Of a DNA stretch of 8,436 nucleotides, positions 1-7,477 are shown piece by piece. This stretch comes from Rhodospirillales bacterium. GTDB lineage: Bacteria; Pseudomonadota; Alphaproteobacteria; Rhodospirillales; JAPHTL01. The position numbers were made by a program, and so were the translations under genes. The stretch spans positions 1 to 8,436 of the forward strand of contig JAPHTL010000067.1 in NCBI GenBank assembly GCA_026193355.1. Reading direction: 5' to 3'. The notes beneath the pieces are model-generated. The model searched no databases, had not been told where the DNA came from, and worked only from the letters and a program-made list of their open reading frames with translations. The stretch's first letter is position 1; every line of letters begins with the position of its first letter.

Positions 1-578
1 ACCGTTACGCGGGCGCCCCGTTCATCCGTTTCGATGCTTCCTGCGCGGGCCGAGATTCCACCCCAGCTCAGGACAAGAATGCGGTCGTATTGCGGGAAAC
101 CACGTTCGTCCATTCCGAAGGGCAGAGAGATACCCTTGCGGGCGGTGCTGTCGCCCCCCAGAAATCCAACAACGACGGAAAGGGGGTGTTCCTGGCCGAA
201 AGCTCCGTCCAGTCGCCATCGCCATGTAAGAAACGGCGAAGCAAGAACAAGCGCATAGGTGCGACGGGCAAGGATAAAGCCCTTCAGGGCGTGATTGACG
301 GCAAGAACCCCGTGGCCAGCGTCGTCACTTGAAAAGTGAAGGACGGGCCTCGCCGTGTCGGTTAGCCTGCCGATTGACGGGCCTTCAATATGCCAGTCAT
401 CCGAAAGGCCTTCCGCGGAAAAAGGGGCGTCGCCACCCAGGACCACAAGGCGCCCTTCCGGGCTTATCTGTATCCGTTCCGGTGCGCAGGCAGACAAGAA
501 AAGCAGGCTTCCGGCGACGGCGGCGATAACCGCCAGATTGGTGACAAATGGGAAGCGGGCAAAAATCGCCCCTGTCAT
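1..578 (-). CDS. Lipoprotein of unknown function, possibly DUF3047-like (3' end outside window)
   Basis: The frame is open from an ATG at 578 to the left edge: 192 codons with no stop, so the C-terminus is missing. Its start overlaps the stop of the upstream M48 protease gene in an ATGA (575-578), which implies translational coupling. The N-terminus has a short charged region, a hydrophobic core and a lipobox L-S-A-C with Cys31 (codon at 486-488), so the product should be an envelope lipoprotein. The mature part looks soluble and rich in beta strands. Around residues 114-124 it reads SPFLTWRWRLDG, resembling the Trp/Arg strand of DUF3047 proteins, and a second strand, RILVLSWGG (166-174), could match their later 'VW' strand. 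The acidic 'DD-ARVY' strand I expect in DUF3047 is not clear here. The reading frame and lipoprotein call are strong; the family is tentative and no function can be assigned. Confidence 0.8.
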   Translation of the reverse strand, partial: MTGAIFARFPFVTNLAVIAAVAGSLLFLSACAPERIQISPEGRLVVLGGDAPFSAEGLSDDWHIEGPSIGRLTDTARPVLHFSSDDAGHGVLAVNHALKGFILARRTYALVLASPFLTWRWRLDGAFGQEHPLSVVVGFLGGDSTARKGISLPFGMDERGFPQYDRILVLSWGGISARAGSIETDERGARVT

Positions 579-1927
579 TTCTTTTTCTGCATGCGCTGTT
601 CCACCTGCGCGCGGATATCCTGAATACGCAGCCATTCCCGCGACCCGCGAGGGAACTCGGCTTCGACCTTGCCGAGGTGATGCAGGGTTTCCTCATCCTT
701 TCCGCGCAGATAGGATTCCTCCGCCCTTGCAAGGGTGCTCAGGCCGATCTGGCCGGAAAGGCCGTAGGCGATTCCCAATTGACGCCATGCGAAGGGGGAC
801 TGGGGTTCGATGCGCACAGCGGTGCGCAAGTTCTCGATGGCACCGGGAAGAAGCCCGGGGTCTTCCGTGGCGATCTGTACGCGCCCGAGGTCCAGGCGAA
901 TCAAAGCGCTGTCCGGCAGTAGCGCGGCGGCCTTTTGATAGGGAGGAAGGGCGTCCAGCGCATTTCCGCTTTCAAAAAGAACCTGCCCTTTCAACTCGTG
1001 GAAATAAGGGTCATTCGGTCGTTCGGCGATCAGGCCGTCGAGAATATCGATGGCTGTTTTGAACTCCGATTTACGGTGGTAGGCAATGGCGCGTGCGTAG
1101 CGGGCCTCAATGCTGTTGTCGCTTTCCTTGAAATGTCTCAGAACCCGTGATGTCGGTTCGATGAAGGCGAACAGCTTGGCCTGCATGCGGTGGTGCATTT
1201 CGACCATTTCGGGCGGGGTCTGGACGCCGGAATAGGCCGATTTGCCAATGTGGTTGCGAAGGAAAATGATGCGTTCCGACGATAGTGGGTGGGTGCGCGC
1301 ATAGGGGTTCTGATGGCGGGCGCTGAGAAGTTCCTGGCCCTCCAGCTTCTCCATAAATTCCATGAGGCCTTTTGCGGATTGCCCGGTGGCGTCAAGAAGC
1401 TGCACGGCGGCCTGATCGGCGGATGTTTCCTGTGTGCGGGTATAGGCCAGAAGGCCGCGCAATCCCACGTGTTCGCCCCCCTGAATGACCACCGAGCCGA
1501 CGTCCGGGCGTCCCCCGATGATCATTGCGCCACCCAGAATCCACGACAGAATTGTCTGGGCAGTGGCGTTTTCCATGGCTTCCCCTGACCTTGCCAGATG
1601 CCCGCCAGCGATGTGTCCGGTTTCGTGGGCGATGACGCCGATGACCTGTCCGGCGCTCTCGCTTTCAATCAGCAATCCGGTATGGATAAAGAGGTTCAGC
1701 CCTCCGGCGACGAAAGCATTGAGGCTCCGGTCCTTGATGAGATGGATGCGCACCGTGGAAGGTTCCACTCCCGCCGCCGTGAATAGTGGCGCGGCAAACA
1801 AGCGGATGGTATTTTCAATCTCCGAATCACGGATGAATGTAAGCTTCTCCGCCTTCGCGGTTCCCGGGAAGGCTCCCGAAAATGCAAAACAAAGCAGGGC
1901 GGCGAGAAAAAAGATGCGTCGGATCAA
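575..1927 (-). CDS. Periplasmic M48 family zinc metalloprotease with C-terminal TPRs (BepA/YfgC-like)
   Basis: 450 residues. A signal peptide (about 1-26, ending in A-K-A) predicts export to the periplasm. The protease domain (about 28-225) has the zinc motif HETGH at 101-105, with Glu102 the likely general base. The third ligand is Glu167 in QETSAD, and the THPLSSERI segment contains His213, which matches the latch histidine region of BepA. From about 270 to 444 helical repeats resembling TPRs follow, as in BepA, which degrades or chaperones misassembled outer-membrane proteins such as LptD; that role is inferred from the family. The start is TTG (1927): it is the only usable start after an in-frame TAG eleven codons upstream, and GGAAGAG lies four bases before it. 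The stop overlaps the start of a lipoprotein gene. Length is close to E. coli BepA (487). Family certain; substrate unknown. Confidence 0.95.
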   Translation of the reverse strand: MIRRIFFLAALLCFAFSGAFPGTAKAEKLTFIRDSEIENTIRLFAAPLFTAAGVEPSTVRIHLIKDRSLNAFVAGGLNLFIHTGLLIESESAGQVIGVIAHETGHIAGGHLARSGEAMENATAQTILSWILGGAMIIGGRPDVGSVVIQGGEHVGLRGLLAYTRTQETSADQAAVQLLDATGQSAKGLMEFMEKLEGQELLSARHQNPYARTHPLSSERIIFLRNHIGKSAYSGVQTPPEMVEMHHRMQAKLFAFIEPTSRVLRHFKESDNSIEARYARAIAYHRKSEFKTAIDILDGLIAERPNDPYFHELKGQVLFESGNALDALPPYQKAAALLPDSALIRLDLGRVQIATEDPGLLPGAIENLRTAVRIEPQSPFAWRQLGIAYGLSGQIGLSTLARAEESYLRGKDEETLHHLGKVEAEFPRGSREWLRIQDIRAQVEQRMQKKK

Positions 1928-1949
1928 AATACTCTTCCAGCACCAACAG

Positions 1950-3584
1950 TTGCGAGAAGGCTACGCTAAAGAGCGGCAAGCCTTCCGTCAAATGGTGGTG
2001 GCGGCTTCGTGCCTCATTCTTGCAGCCTGTGGAGGAGGGGCCAAGCAGGGCGAAATCGGTTATGTGAAGGGGTTCTACGGCGGTGTTGCCGCGGACGAGC
2101 CCCGCGCGGCCCTCATCGGTCGTGAAATTCTGTCGATGGGTGGATCGGCGGTTGATGCCGCGGTTGCCACCTATTTCGCCCTTTCCGTGACGTTGCCATC
2201 CTCGGCGAGCCTTGGCGGCGGCGGCGTTTGCGTCGTGCACGACATAAACAAGAAGCAGACGGTCGCTATCGATTTTCTGCCCGGAATGCCAAAGGTGGTT
2301 TCAAGTATGGCTGTTCGGCCAACCGCCATTCCCGGAAACTTGCGTGGTTTCTTCGCCCTGCATGCGCGCTATGGCCGTCTTCGGTGGGAACGCCTGATTG
2401 GTCCTGCGGAAAGTCTTGCGCGTTTTCGTAGCCGTGTGTCGCGCGCCCTTGCCGCCGACCTTTCCACTGTTGGCGGTTCGCTTCTTGCCGACAATGAAAG
2501 CCGCCGGGTTTTTGCGGGGCAGGATGGCGCGCCCCTCACGGAAGGTGGATTCGTTGAACAACTGGATCTGGCCACTTTCCTTGGGCGCGTAAGAAGCCAG
2601 GGTGTTGGGGCTTTCTACAACGGTGCGATGACGATTCCCTTCGTTGAAGCGGTGACTGCCGCAGGGGGAACCATCAGCGCCGACGATCTTCGTGGCTACG
2701 CCCCCGTCTGGCGTGACACTGTCAAGGTGCCGGTCGGGTTCGACACGGCGCATTTTGTTCCACCGCCTGCCGCTGCGGGGCTTCTGGAGGCGCAAATCAT
2801 CGCCATGCTGGATGAAGGGGGGTATGGCTCTGCGGGACCGGAAGGGGACGCGCACCTTTTCGCCGAGGCCGCCGTGCGCGCTTTCGCCGACAGGGGGCGT
2901 TGGCTTGCTCCGGATGGAAGCATCGCGGAGGATCCGCAGAAAACCGTTTCAAAGGCGCATATCAAGGGACTGATGGCCAGCTATGACGGGGCGCGTCGCA
3001 CGACTGCGCACCAGGTCAATCTTGGGGTGTCTCAGGTGCAGGAAAATCCCGCCGCGACAGGCTTCGTCGTCGTGGACGGTGAAGGTTCCGCGGTGGCATG
3101 CAACGTGACGCTCTACAATCTTTTTGGCACCGGAACCATGATTCCGGGAACGGGAATGTACCTTCCATCCATCCCGTCGCTGAGGGGCAAGGGGCCGACG
3201 TCGCTGGGACCGGTCATCATGGCCAATCCGCACACCCACCACTTCAAGTTCGCCGCTGCCGCCACTGGCGGTGTCGCCGCGCCAACCGCCCTGTCGATGG
3301 TCATGGGGGAATCCGTTTTCCGCGGCGTTTCGCTTAACGACGCCTTGCGGATGCCGCGCATTCATCGTGGGGGTGTGCCGGACACGATTTATTTTGAATC
3401 GGGCGTTCCCCAATCCGTCCAGATGCATCTTCGCCGTCTTGGCCATCATACTGTCCAGACCATACCGCTTGGGCGCGTGAACGCCGCCTTTTGCCGTGAC
3501 GGATTGCCCCAGAACCCGAGGTTATGCGCCATCGCATCCGACCCGCGCGGAAACGGCATCGCGGCCAGCGCCGACGTAAACTGA
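1950..3584 (+). CDS. Gamma-glutamyltransferase-family Ntn-hydrolase, predicted lipoprotein with altered active site
   Basis: 544 residues from a TTG at 1950. That start gives a charged n-region, hydrophobic core and lipobox L-A-A-C (Cys27); the ATG at 1992 would leave only 12 residues before the cysteine and no positive charge, and an ATG at 1914 is also possible. No clear Shine-Dalgarno precedes any of them. The GGT fold is evident: GGSAVDAAVA (64-73), LGGGGV (88-93), AIDF (106-109), a small-subunit start around 366-395, TSLGP (417-421), TGG (439-441) and ASDPRGNG (529-536). Normal GGTs self-cleave before a Thr in a TTHxSVVD-type motif; here the motif reads AATGFVVVD (368-376), with Ala369 aligned to the usual nucleophile and Thr370 one place later. 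The Arg of DFREMAP, which binds the glutamyl carboxylate in E. coli, is Leu110. True gamma-glutamyl transfer is therefore doubtful. Likely co-transcribed with the aminotransferase 12 bases downstream. Confidence 0.88.
   Translation: MREGYAKERQAFRQMVVAASCLILAACGGGAKQGEIGYVKGFYGGVAADEPRAALIGREILSMGGSAVDAAVATYFALSVTLPSSASLGGGGVCVVHDINKKQTVAIDFLPGMPKVVSSMAVRPTAIPGNLRGFFALHARYGRLRWERLIGPAESLARFRSRVSRALAADLSTVGGSLLADNESRRVFAGQDGAPLTEGGFVEQLDLATFLGRVRSQGVGAFYNGAMTIPFVEAVTAAGGTISADDLRGYAPVWRDTVKVPVGFDTAHFVPPPAAAGLLEAQIIAMLDEGGYGSAGPEGDAHLFAEAAVRAFADRGRWLAPDGSIAEDPQKTVSKAHIKGLMASYDGARRTTAHQVNLGVSQVQENPAATGFVVVDGEGSAVACNVTLYNLFGTGTMIPGTGMYLPSIPSLRGKGPTSLGPVIMANPHTHHFKFAAAATGGVAAPTALSMVMGESVFRGVSLNDALRMPRIHRGGVPDTIYFESGVPQSVQMHLRRLGHHTVQTIPLGRVNAAFCRDGLPQNPRLCAIASDPRGNGIAASADVN
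1963..1991 (-). promoter_or_regulatory. Candidate sigma-70-type promoter for the M48 protease-lipoprotein operon
   Basis: On the minus strand TTGACG (1991-1986) is followed after exactly 17 bases by TAGCGT (1968-1963). The -35 box matches consensus at five of six positions, the -10 box at only three. Transcription would begin near 1956, giving a leader of about 30 bases before the TTG start at 1927. The element lies inside the 5' coding end of the divergent GGT-like gene, as it must because almost no intergenic DNA exists here. Read by eye only. Confidence 0.35.
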
Positions 3585-3596
3585 ACGGACATACCA

Positions 3597-4745
3597 ATGA
3601 CCCTGAAGGCAGCTAAACGCGGCGCAATTCCGCCCTTTATCGTCATGGATGTGATGCGTGCCGCAAACGTGCGCGCCGATTCCGGCAAGGATGTCTTCCA
3701 TTTGGAAGTCGGGCAGCCGAGCACACCTGCGCCGGGCGCTGTTCTTGACGCCGCACGGGCGGCGCTGGGGGCGGATCGCCTTGGTTATACGGATGCGTTG
3801 GGGGTGCCGATCCTCAGGGAACGGATCGCGGCTTATTACGCCGATACGTATGGCGTTCAGGTCGACCCATCCCAGATCGTGGCCACGACCGGATCGTCGG
3901 GCGGATTTGTCCTGAGCTTTCTGGCGGCGTTCGATGCGGGTGACAGGGTTGGCGTCTGTTCGCCCGGGTATCCGGCCTATCGAAATATCCTGCGTGCACT
4001 TGGAAACGAGCCCGTTGATATCCTCGTTGGGGCGGATACCCACTTCCAGCCAACGCCGGAAGTTCTGGACCGGGTCGATGGGAAACTGGACGGATTGATC
4101 GTCGCCAGCCCATCGAATCCCACGGGGAGCATGTTGGATGCCAGCGCGCTGAAGGCTTTAACGGGCTATTGCAGGGAACGGGGAATTCGGCTGATTTCCG
4201 ACGAGATCTATCACGGCATCACTTTCGGCCAAAAGGCCGAGACGGCGCTGTCCTTCGATGACCAGGTCATCGTCATCAACAGCTTTTCCAAGTATTTCTC
4301 AATGACTGGATGGCGGCTTGGCTGGATGGTCGTTCCCGAACCCTTGGTCCGTTCGGTGGAATGCCTTGCGCAGAACATGTTCATTTCACCGCCCACGCTG
4401 TCGCAGCTTGCCGGATCCGCCGTGTTCGACTGCATAGGGGAGCTGGATGCGAATGTGGCGCACTACGCGCGAAACAGGAAGCTTCTTCTCGCCGAACTGC
4501 CGAAGGCCGGTTTTGACAAGCTGGCGCCCTCCGATGGCGCATTCTACCTGTATGCCGATATCGCCCATATGACGAATGACAGTCAGGATTTCTGCCGGAG
4601 GATGTTGGCGGAAACCGGCGTGGCCACCACGCCGGGGGTCGATTTCGACCCGCAACGCGGCAGTCACACGCTTCGTTTTTCCTTTGCCGGCTCGGCCGAA
4701 GACATGGCCGCCGCCGCAGAACGACTCAAGGGCTGGTTAGCCTGA
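3597..4745 (+). CDS. PLP-dependent aminotransferase, class I/II (fold type I)
   Basis: 382 residues, a normal length for class I aminotransferases, and cytosolic (no signal peptide). The pyridoxal-phosphate site is complete: NPTG at 174-177, Asp202 and Tyr205 in SDEIYH, and the Schiff-base Lys232 in NSFSKYFSMTGWRLG, with Arg240 eight residues later for the cofactor phosphate. Arg360 in TLRFSFAG matches the arginine that binds the substrate alpha-carboxylate. The GYTDALGVPILRERIA segment (63-78) is the usual substrate-entry region. The enzyme moves an amino group between an amino acid and a 2-oxo acid; the specific substrate cannot be read from sequence, and aspartate/aromatic-type subgroups are all possible. 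The ATG lies 12 bases after the stop of the GGT-like gene with only a weak upstream GGAC, so it is probably translated from the same transcript. It converges on rne with a 36-base gap. Confidence 0.95.
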   Translation: MTLKAAKRGAIPPFIVMDVMRAANVRADSGKDVFHLEVGQPSTPAPGAVLDAARAALGADRLGYTDALGVPILRERIAAYYADTYGVQVDPSQIVATTGSSGGFVLSFLAAFDAGDRVGVCSPGYPAYRNILRALGNEPVDILVGADTHFQPTPEVLDRVDGKLDGLIVASPSNPTGSMLDASALKALTGYCRERGIRLISDEIYHGITFGQKAETALSFDDQVIVINSFSKYFSMTGWRLGWMVVPEPLVRSVECLAQNMFISPPTLSQLAGSAVFDCIGELDANVAHYARNRKLLLAELPKAGFDKLAPSDGAFYLYADIAHMTNDSQDFCRRMLAETGVATTPGVDFDPQRGSHTLRFSFAGSAEDMAAAAERLKGWLA

Positions 4746-4771
4746 AGTCACTCCCTGGGTTTCAGTAACTT
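4745..4771. terminator. Weak stem-loop in the convergent gap, possible bidirectional terminator
   Basis: AAGTCACT (4745-4752) and AGTAACTT (4764-4771) form an eight-position stem with an 11-base loop. One position is C-A in plus-strand RNA and a G-U pair in minus-strand RNA. It lies between the convergent aminotransferase and rne stops. Only three T residues follow on the plus strand and no good U-run follows on the minus strand. A second small hairpin, CGCGG (4774-4778) with CCGCG (4786-4790), spans the rne stop codon. Neither is a textbook intrinsic terminator. Confidence 0.25.
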
Positions 4772-4781
4772 TGCGCGGCTA

Positions 4782-7454
4782 TCAACCGCGACTCCACCAC
4801 CCGCGCCGTTGCCCCTTGGCGGCCACTTCCTCAGTGGTGCCATCGGGGTTGATGGCGATCACGGTGGCAGGCACCTGACGCTCGGGCTTGGGCGCTTCCG
4901 CGACAGGCTCGGGCTCTTTTGCCGTGCTTGGCGCTACAGGAGCCTCTGACGGCGCTTCATCTTTTCCGTCCGATTTGTCCTTGGCCGCAGGCTTCTTTGC
5001 GGTGCTTGCCTTGCGGGTCCTGGGTTTGCGCGCCGGTTTTTCCTTTGTGTCAGTCTCTGACCCGGAGGCTTCATCGGCGGCAGACGTTTCGGCAGGGGCT
5101 TGCTCAACCTCTGCAGGCGCCTTTTTCGCAGGCGCACGACGGCGGGTTCGCGTGGCCTTGGCCGGTTTTGCCGGCTCCTCGACCGCTTCTTCGGAAGAAG
5201 CCACGGCGGCCTTTTCTTCATCAGGCGCGGTTTCGGCGGCAGAAGAGGTTTCCTCTTCGGTCACTTTCTTTCGGCTACGACGGCGCGGGGCCTTTGCCTT
5301 TTCGGGCATCTTGTCCCCGGCGTCCCCGTCTCCTGAGGACGCGGCCTCCTGATCAGTGTCAGCCGGAACGGTCTCCTGTTCGGATGATCCGACCGCGGGC
5401 TCTGCTGATGATTCGGCAGGTTGCGCCGAACCGGATTCGGCTTCCTGTTCCTCATCACCGGCCTCGGTCGTGTCCTTGCGCCGCCTGCGTCCGCCGCGCT
5501 TGCCGCGCCGGCGGCGCTTGCGGATTTCGTCTCCATTGGCGTCGCCTTCTTCACCAGCCTCATTCGCGGCGGCGCCTTCGGCGGCGGACTCTTTTTCCGT
5601 TTCCTCGTCGGCAGCGCCGTCGTCGTCTGCGGCCTGCACCTGATTCTGTTCCGTTCCTTCGGCGGTCGTCTCACCTTCGACGCCGCGCTTGCGCCGGCGT
5701 GGGCGGCGGCGGCGGCGCTTGCGGACACCTTCTTCGGTTCCGCCGCCTTCGGCAGCCGTTTCCCCGTCTGCTTCTACGGGATCATCCGGGCGTTCCATCG
5801 GAGCGGCCGTTTCTGCGCTCTCTCCCGCATCAGATTCCAGGGTGCGGATCCGTTCGGAGCGGAAGTCAGGCTGGATCAGGTCGTCGTCGGCCTTGACCAG
5901 AACCAACATGTTGTAGCGCGCCTCGATCGAAAGCAGGACCGCGCGCTTCTGGTTGAGCATGTAGAGCGCAACTTCGCTGGGGGCGTGAACGTGAAGTTCC
6001 GCCGTTCTGCGGCGGATGCCTTCTTCCTCGATCGAGCGCAGGACGTGGAGCGCGGTCGATTCGATGGATCGGCGAACGCCCGCACCCGCACAGAAAGGGC
6101 AGGATTCAGAACTGGTTTCCTGGAGGCTGGGGCGCAGCCTCTGGCGCGACATTTCCAAAAGGCCGAAATGGCTTATGCGCCCGATCTGGATGCGGGCGCG
6201 ATCAATGCGCATCGCATCCTTGAGCTTGCGTTCAACCGTGGCCTGGTTGCGCGTCCCTTCCATATCGATGAAGTCGATGACGATCAGGCCAGCAAGGTCG
6301 CGCAGCCGCAACTGGCGGGCGATTTCCTCGGCCGCCTCGACGTTGGTCTTGAGCGCCGTCTCTTCAATGTTCCGCTCTTTAGTCGCACGTCCCGAGTTGA
6401 CGTCGATGGCGACCAGCGCCTCGGTAGGATTGATGACGATATAGCCCCCGGACTTCAGCTGAACGACCGGGCTGTGCATGGCGTCGAGCTGGCTTTCCAC
6501 CTGATAGCGGTGGAAAAGAGGCACCATTTCATCCTTGTAGGGCTGGACCCGCTTCGTGTGGCTGGGGACCAGCATTTTCATGAGGTCCTTGGCCGTCCTG
6601 TAACCCTCATCGCCTTCGATGATGATTTCGTCGATATCCTTGGAATACAGGTCACGGATCGAACGCTTGATCAGACTCGCTTCCTCGTAGACGAGGTTGG
6701 GGGCCGTCGATTCCAGCGTCGTCTTGCGGACATTGTCCCAAAGCCGGATAAGGTATTCGTAGTCGCGCTTGACTTCGGCCTTGCTGCGCTCAGCGCCTGC
6801 CGTGCGGACAATCACCGCCATGCCGCCGGGGATCTTGAGCTCACTGAGGACGGAGCGGAGACGCTTGCGGTCCTTCGCGCTGCCGATCTTGCGGGAGATG
6901 CCGCCGCCCCGGCCAGTGTTGGGCATCAGGACGCAGTAACGGCCCGCAAGGGAAATATAGGTTGTCAGGGCCGCACCCTTGTTGCCGCGCTCCTCCTTGA
7001 CGACCTGAACCAGAATGACCTGACGTCGTTTGACGACTTCCTGGATCTTGTAGTCGCGGGACGAATGCGCCCGGCGCCGTGCTTCGAACTCTTCTTCCTC
7101 GATGGCGTCATCGCCACCGACGACATCGACTTCCTCGCCGTCGCTTTCATCTGCGGAGTGATTCTCCTGATGCTCCGCTTCAAGCAAGGCTTCGCGGTCG
7201 GCGACCGGAATCTGATAGTAGTCGGGGTGGATTTCGCTGAAGGGAAGGAAACCGTGCCTGTTCCCGCCGTAATCGACAAAAGCCGCCTGGAGCGATGGCT
7301 CCACACGGGTTACCTTGGCAAGGTAGATGTTTCCCTTGAGTTGTTTCCGGTTAGCGGACTCGACGTCGAGCTCTTCGAGACGATTTCCGCTGATAACCAC
7401 GACCCGGGTCTCCTCCGGGTGGGTGGCATCGATAAGCATACGTTTGTTGGGCAT
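4782..7454 (-). CDS. rne: Ribonuclease E (RNA degradosome endoribonuclease and scaffold)
   Basis: 890 residues. RNase E makes the main cuts in mRNA decay and in rRNA and tRNA maturation, preferring 5'-monophosphate AU-rich RNA, and scaffolds the degradosome. The S1 domain (about 38-168) keeps the RNA-binding Phe59 and Phe69 and carries an acidic insertion (about 92-127). Arg217-Thr218 in IVRTAG match the 5'-phosphate sensor. Asp351 (AIDVNSG) and Asp394 (VIDFIDME) match the magnesium-binding E. coli Asp303 and Asp346, and Cys452-Cys455 in CPFC is the zinc link. From about 540 the chain is disordered, alternating acidic Ala/Glu stretches with Arg clusters (578-590, 645-660, 723-730, 769-778, 809-814). 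It ends in RRGWWSRG, a PNPase-binding type motif. The start is ATG 7454, with GGAG 11 bases upstream. Divergent from the amidase gene; the long leader suggests autoregulation, as in E. coli. Confidence 0.98.
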   Translation of the reverse strand: MPNKRMLIDATHPEETRVVVISGNRLEELDVESANRKQLKGNIYLAKVTRVEPSLQAAFVDYGGNRHGFLPFSEIHPDYYQIPVADREALLEAEHQENHSADESDGEEVDVVGGDDAIEEEEFEARRRAHSSRDYKIQEVVKRRQVILVQVVKEERGNKGAALTTYISLAGRYCVLMPNTGRGGGISRKIGSAKDRKRLRSVLSELKIPGGMAVIVRTAGAERSKAEVKRDYEYLIRLWDNVRKTTLESTAPNLVYEEASLIKRSIRDLYSKDIDEIIIEGDEGYRTAKDLMKMLVPSHTKRVQPYKDEMVPLFHRYQVESQLDAMHSPVVQLKSGGYIVINPTEALVAIDVNSGRATKERNIEETALKTNVEAAEEIARQLRLRDLAGLIVIDFIDMEGTRNQATVERKLKDAMRIDRARIQIGRISHFGLLEMSRQRLRPSLQETSSESCPFCAGAGVRRSIESTALHVLRSIEEEGIRRRTAELHVHAPSEVALYMLNQKRAVLLSIEARYNMLVLVKADDDLIQPDFRSERIRTLESDAGESAETAAPMERPDDPVEADGETAAEGGGTEEGVRKRRRRRPRRRKRGVEGETTAEGTEQNQVQAADDDGAADEETEKESAAEGAAANEAGEEGDANGDEIRKRRRRGKRGGRRRRKDTTEAGDEEQEAESGSAQPAESSAEPAVGSSEQETVPADTDQEAASSGDGDAGDKMPEKAKAPRRRSRKKVTEEETSSAAETAPDEEKAAVASSEEAVEEPAKPAKATRTRRRAPAKKAPAEVEQAPAETSAADEASGSETDTKEKPARKPRTRKASTAKKPAAKDKSDGKDEAPSEAPVAPSTAKEPEPVAEAPKPERQVPATVIAINPDGTTEEVAAKGQRRGWWSRG

Positions 7455-7463
7455 TTAGATCAT
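7455..7463 (-). promoter_or_regulatory. Two-codon open frame (ATG ATC TAA) abutting the rne start
   Basis: On the minus strand the bases directly before the rne ATG read ATG ATC TAA, in the same frame as rne and touching its start codon. The only evident Shine-Dalgarno, GGAG (7469-7466), is two bases from this first ATG (too close for normal use) and 11 bases from the rne ATG (slightly long). The arrangement is seen directly. Any effect on rne initiation is inference; it may be accidental. Confidence 0.3.
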
Positions 7464-7477
7464 TACTCCGGGGCGCT

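Noticed and set aside
355..1062. A 235-codon plus-strand frame at the left end.
   Set aside because: It overlaps the M48 protease and coupled lipoprotein genes, both supported by motifs, and its translation is low-complexity Arg/Pro-rich sequence typical of shadow frames.
1485..1949. Upstream extension of the GGT-like frame by 155 codons.
   Set aside because: It is antisense to the catalytic half of the M48 protease, and it would bury the lipoprotein signal in the middle of the protein.
4774..4790. CGCGG/CCGCG hairpin spanning the rne stop codon as an intrinsic terminator.
   Set aside because: Only five pairs, and no U-run follows on either strand.
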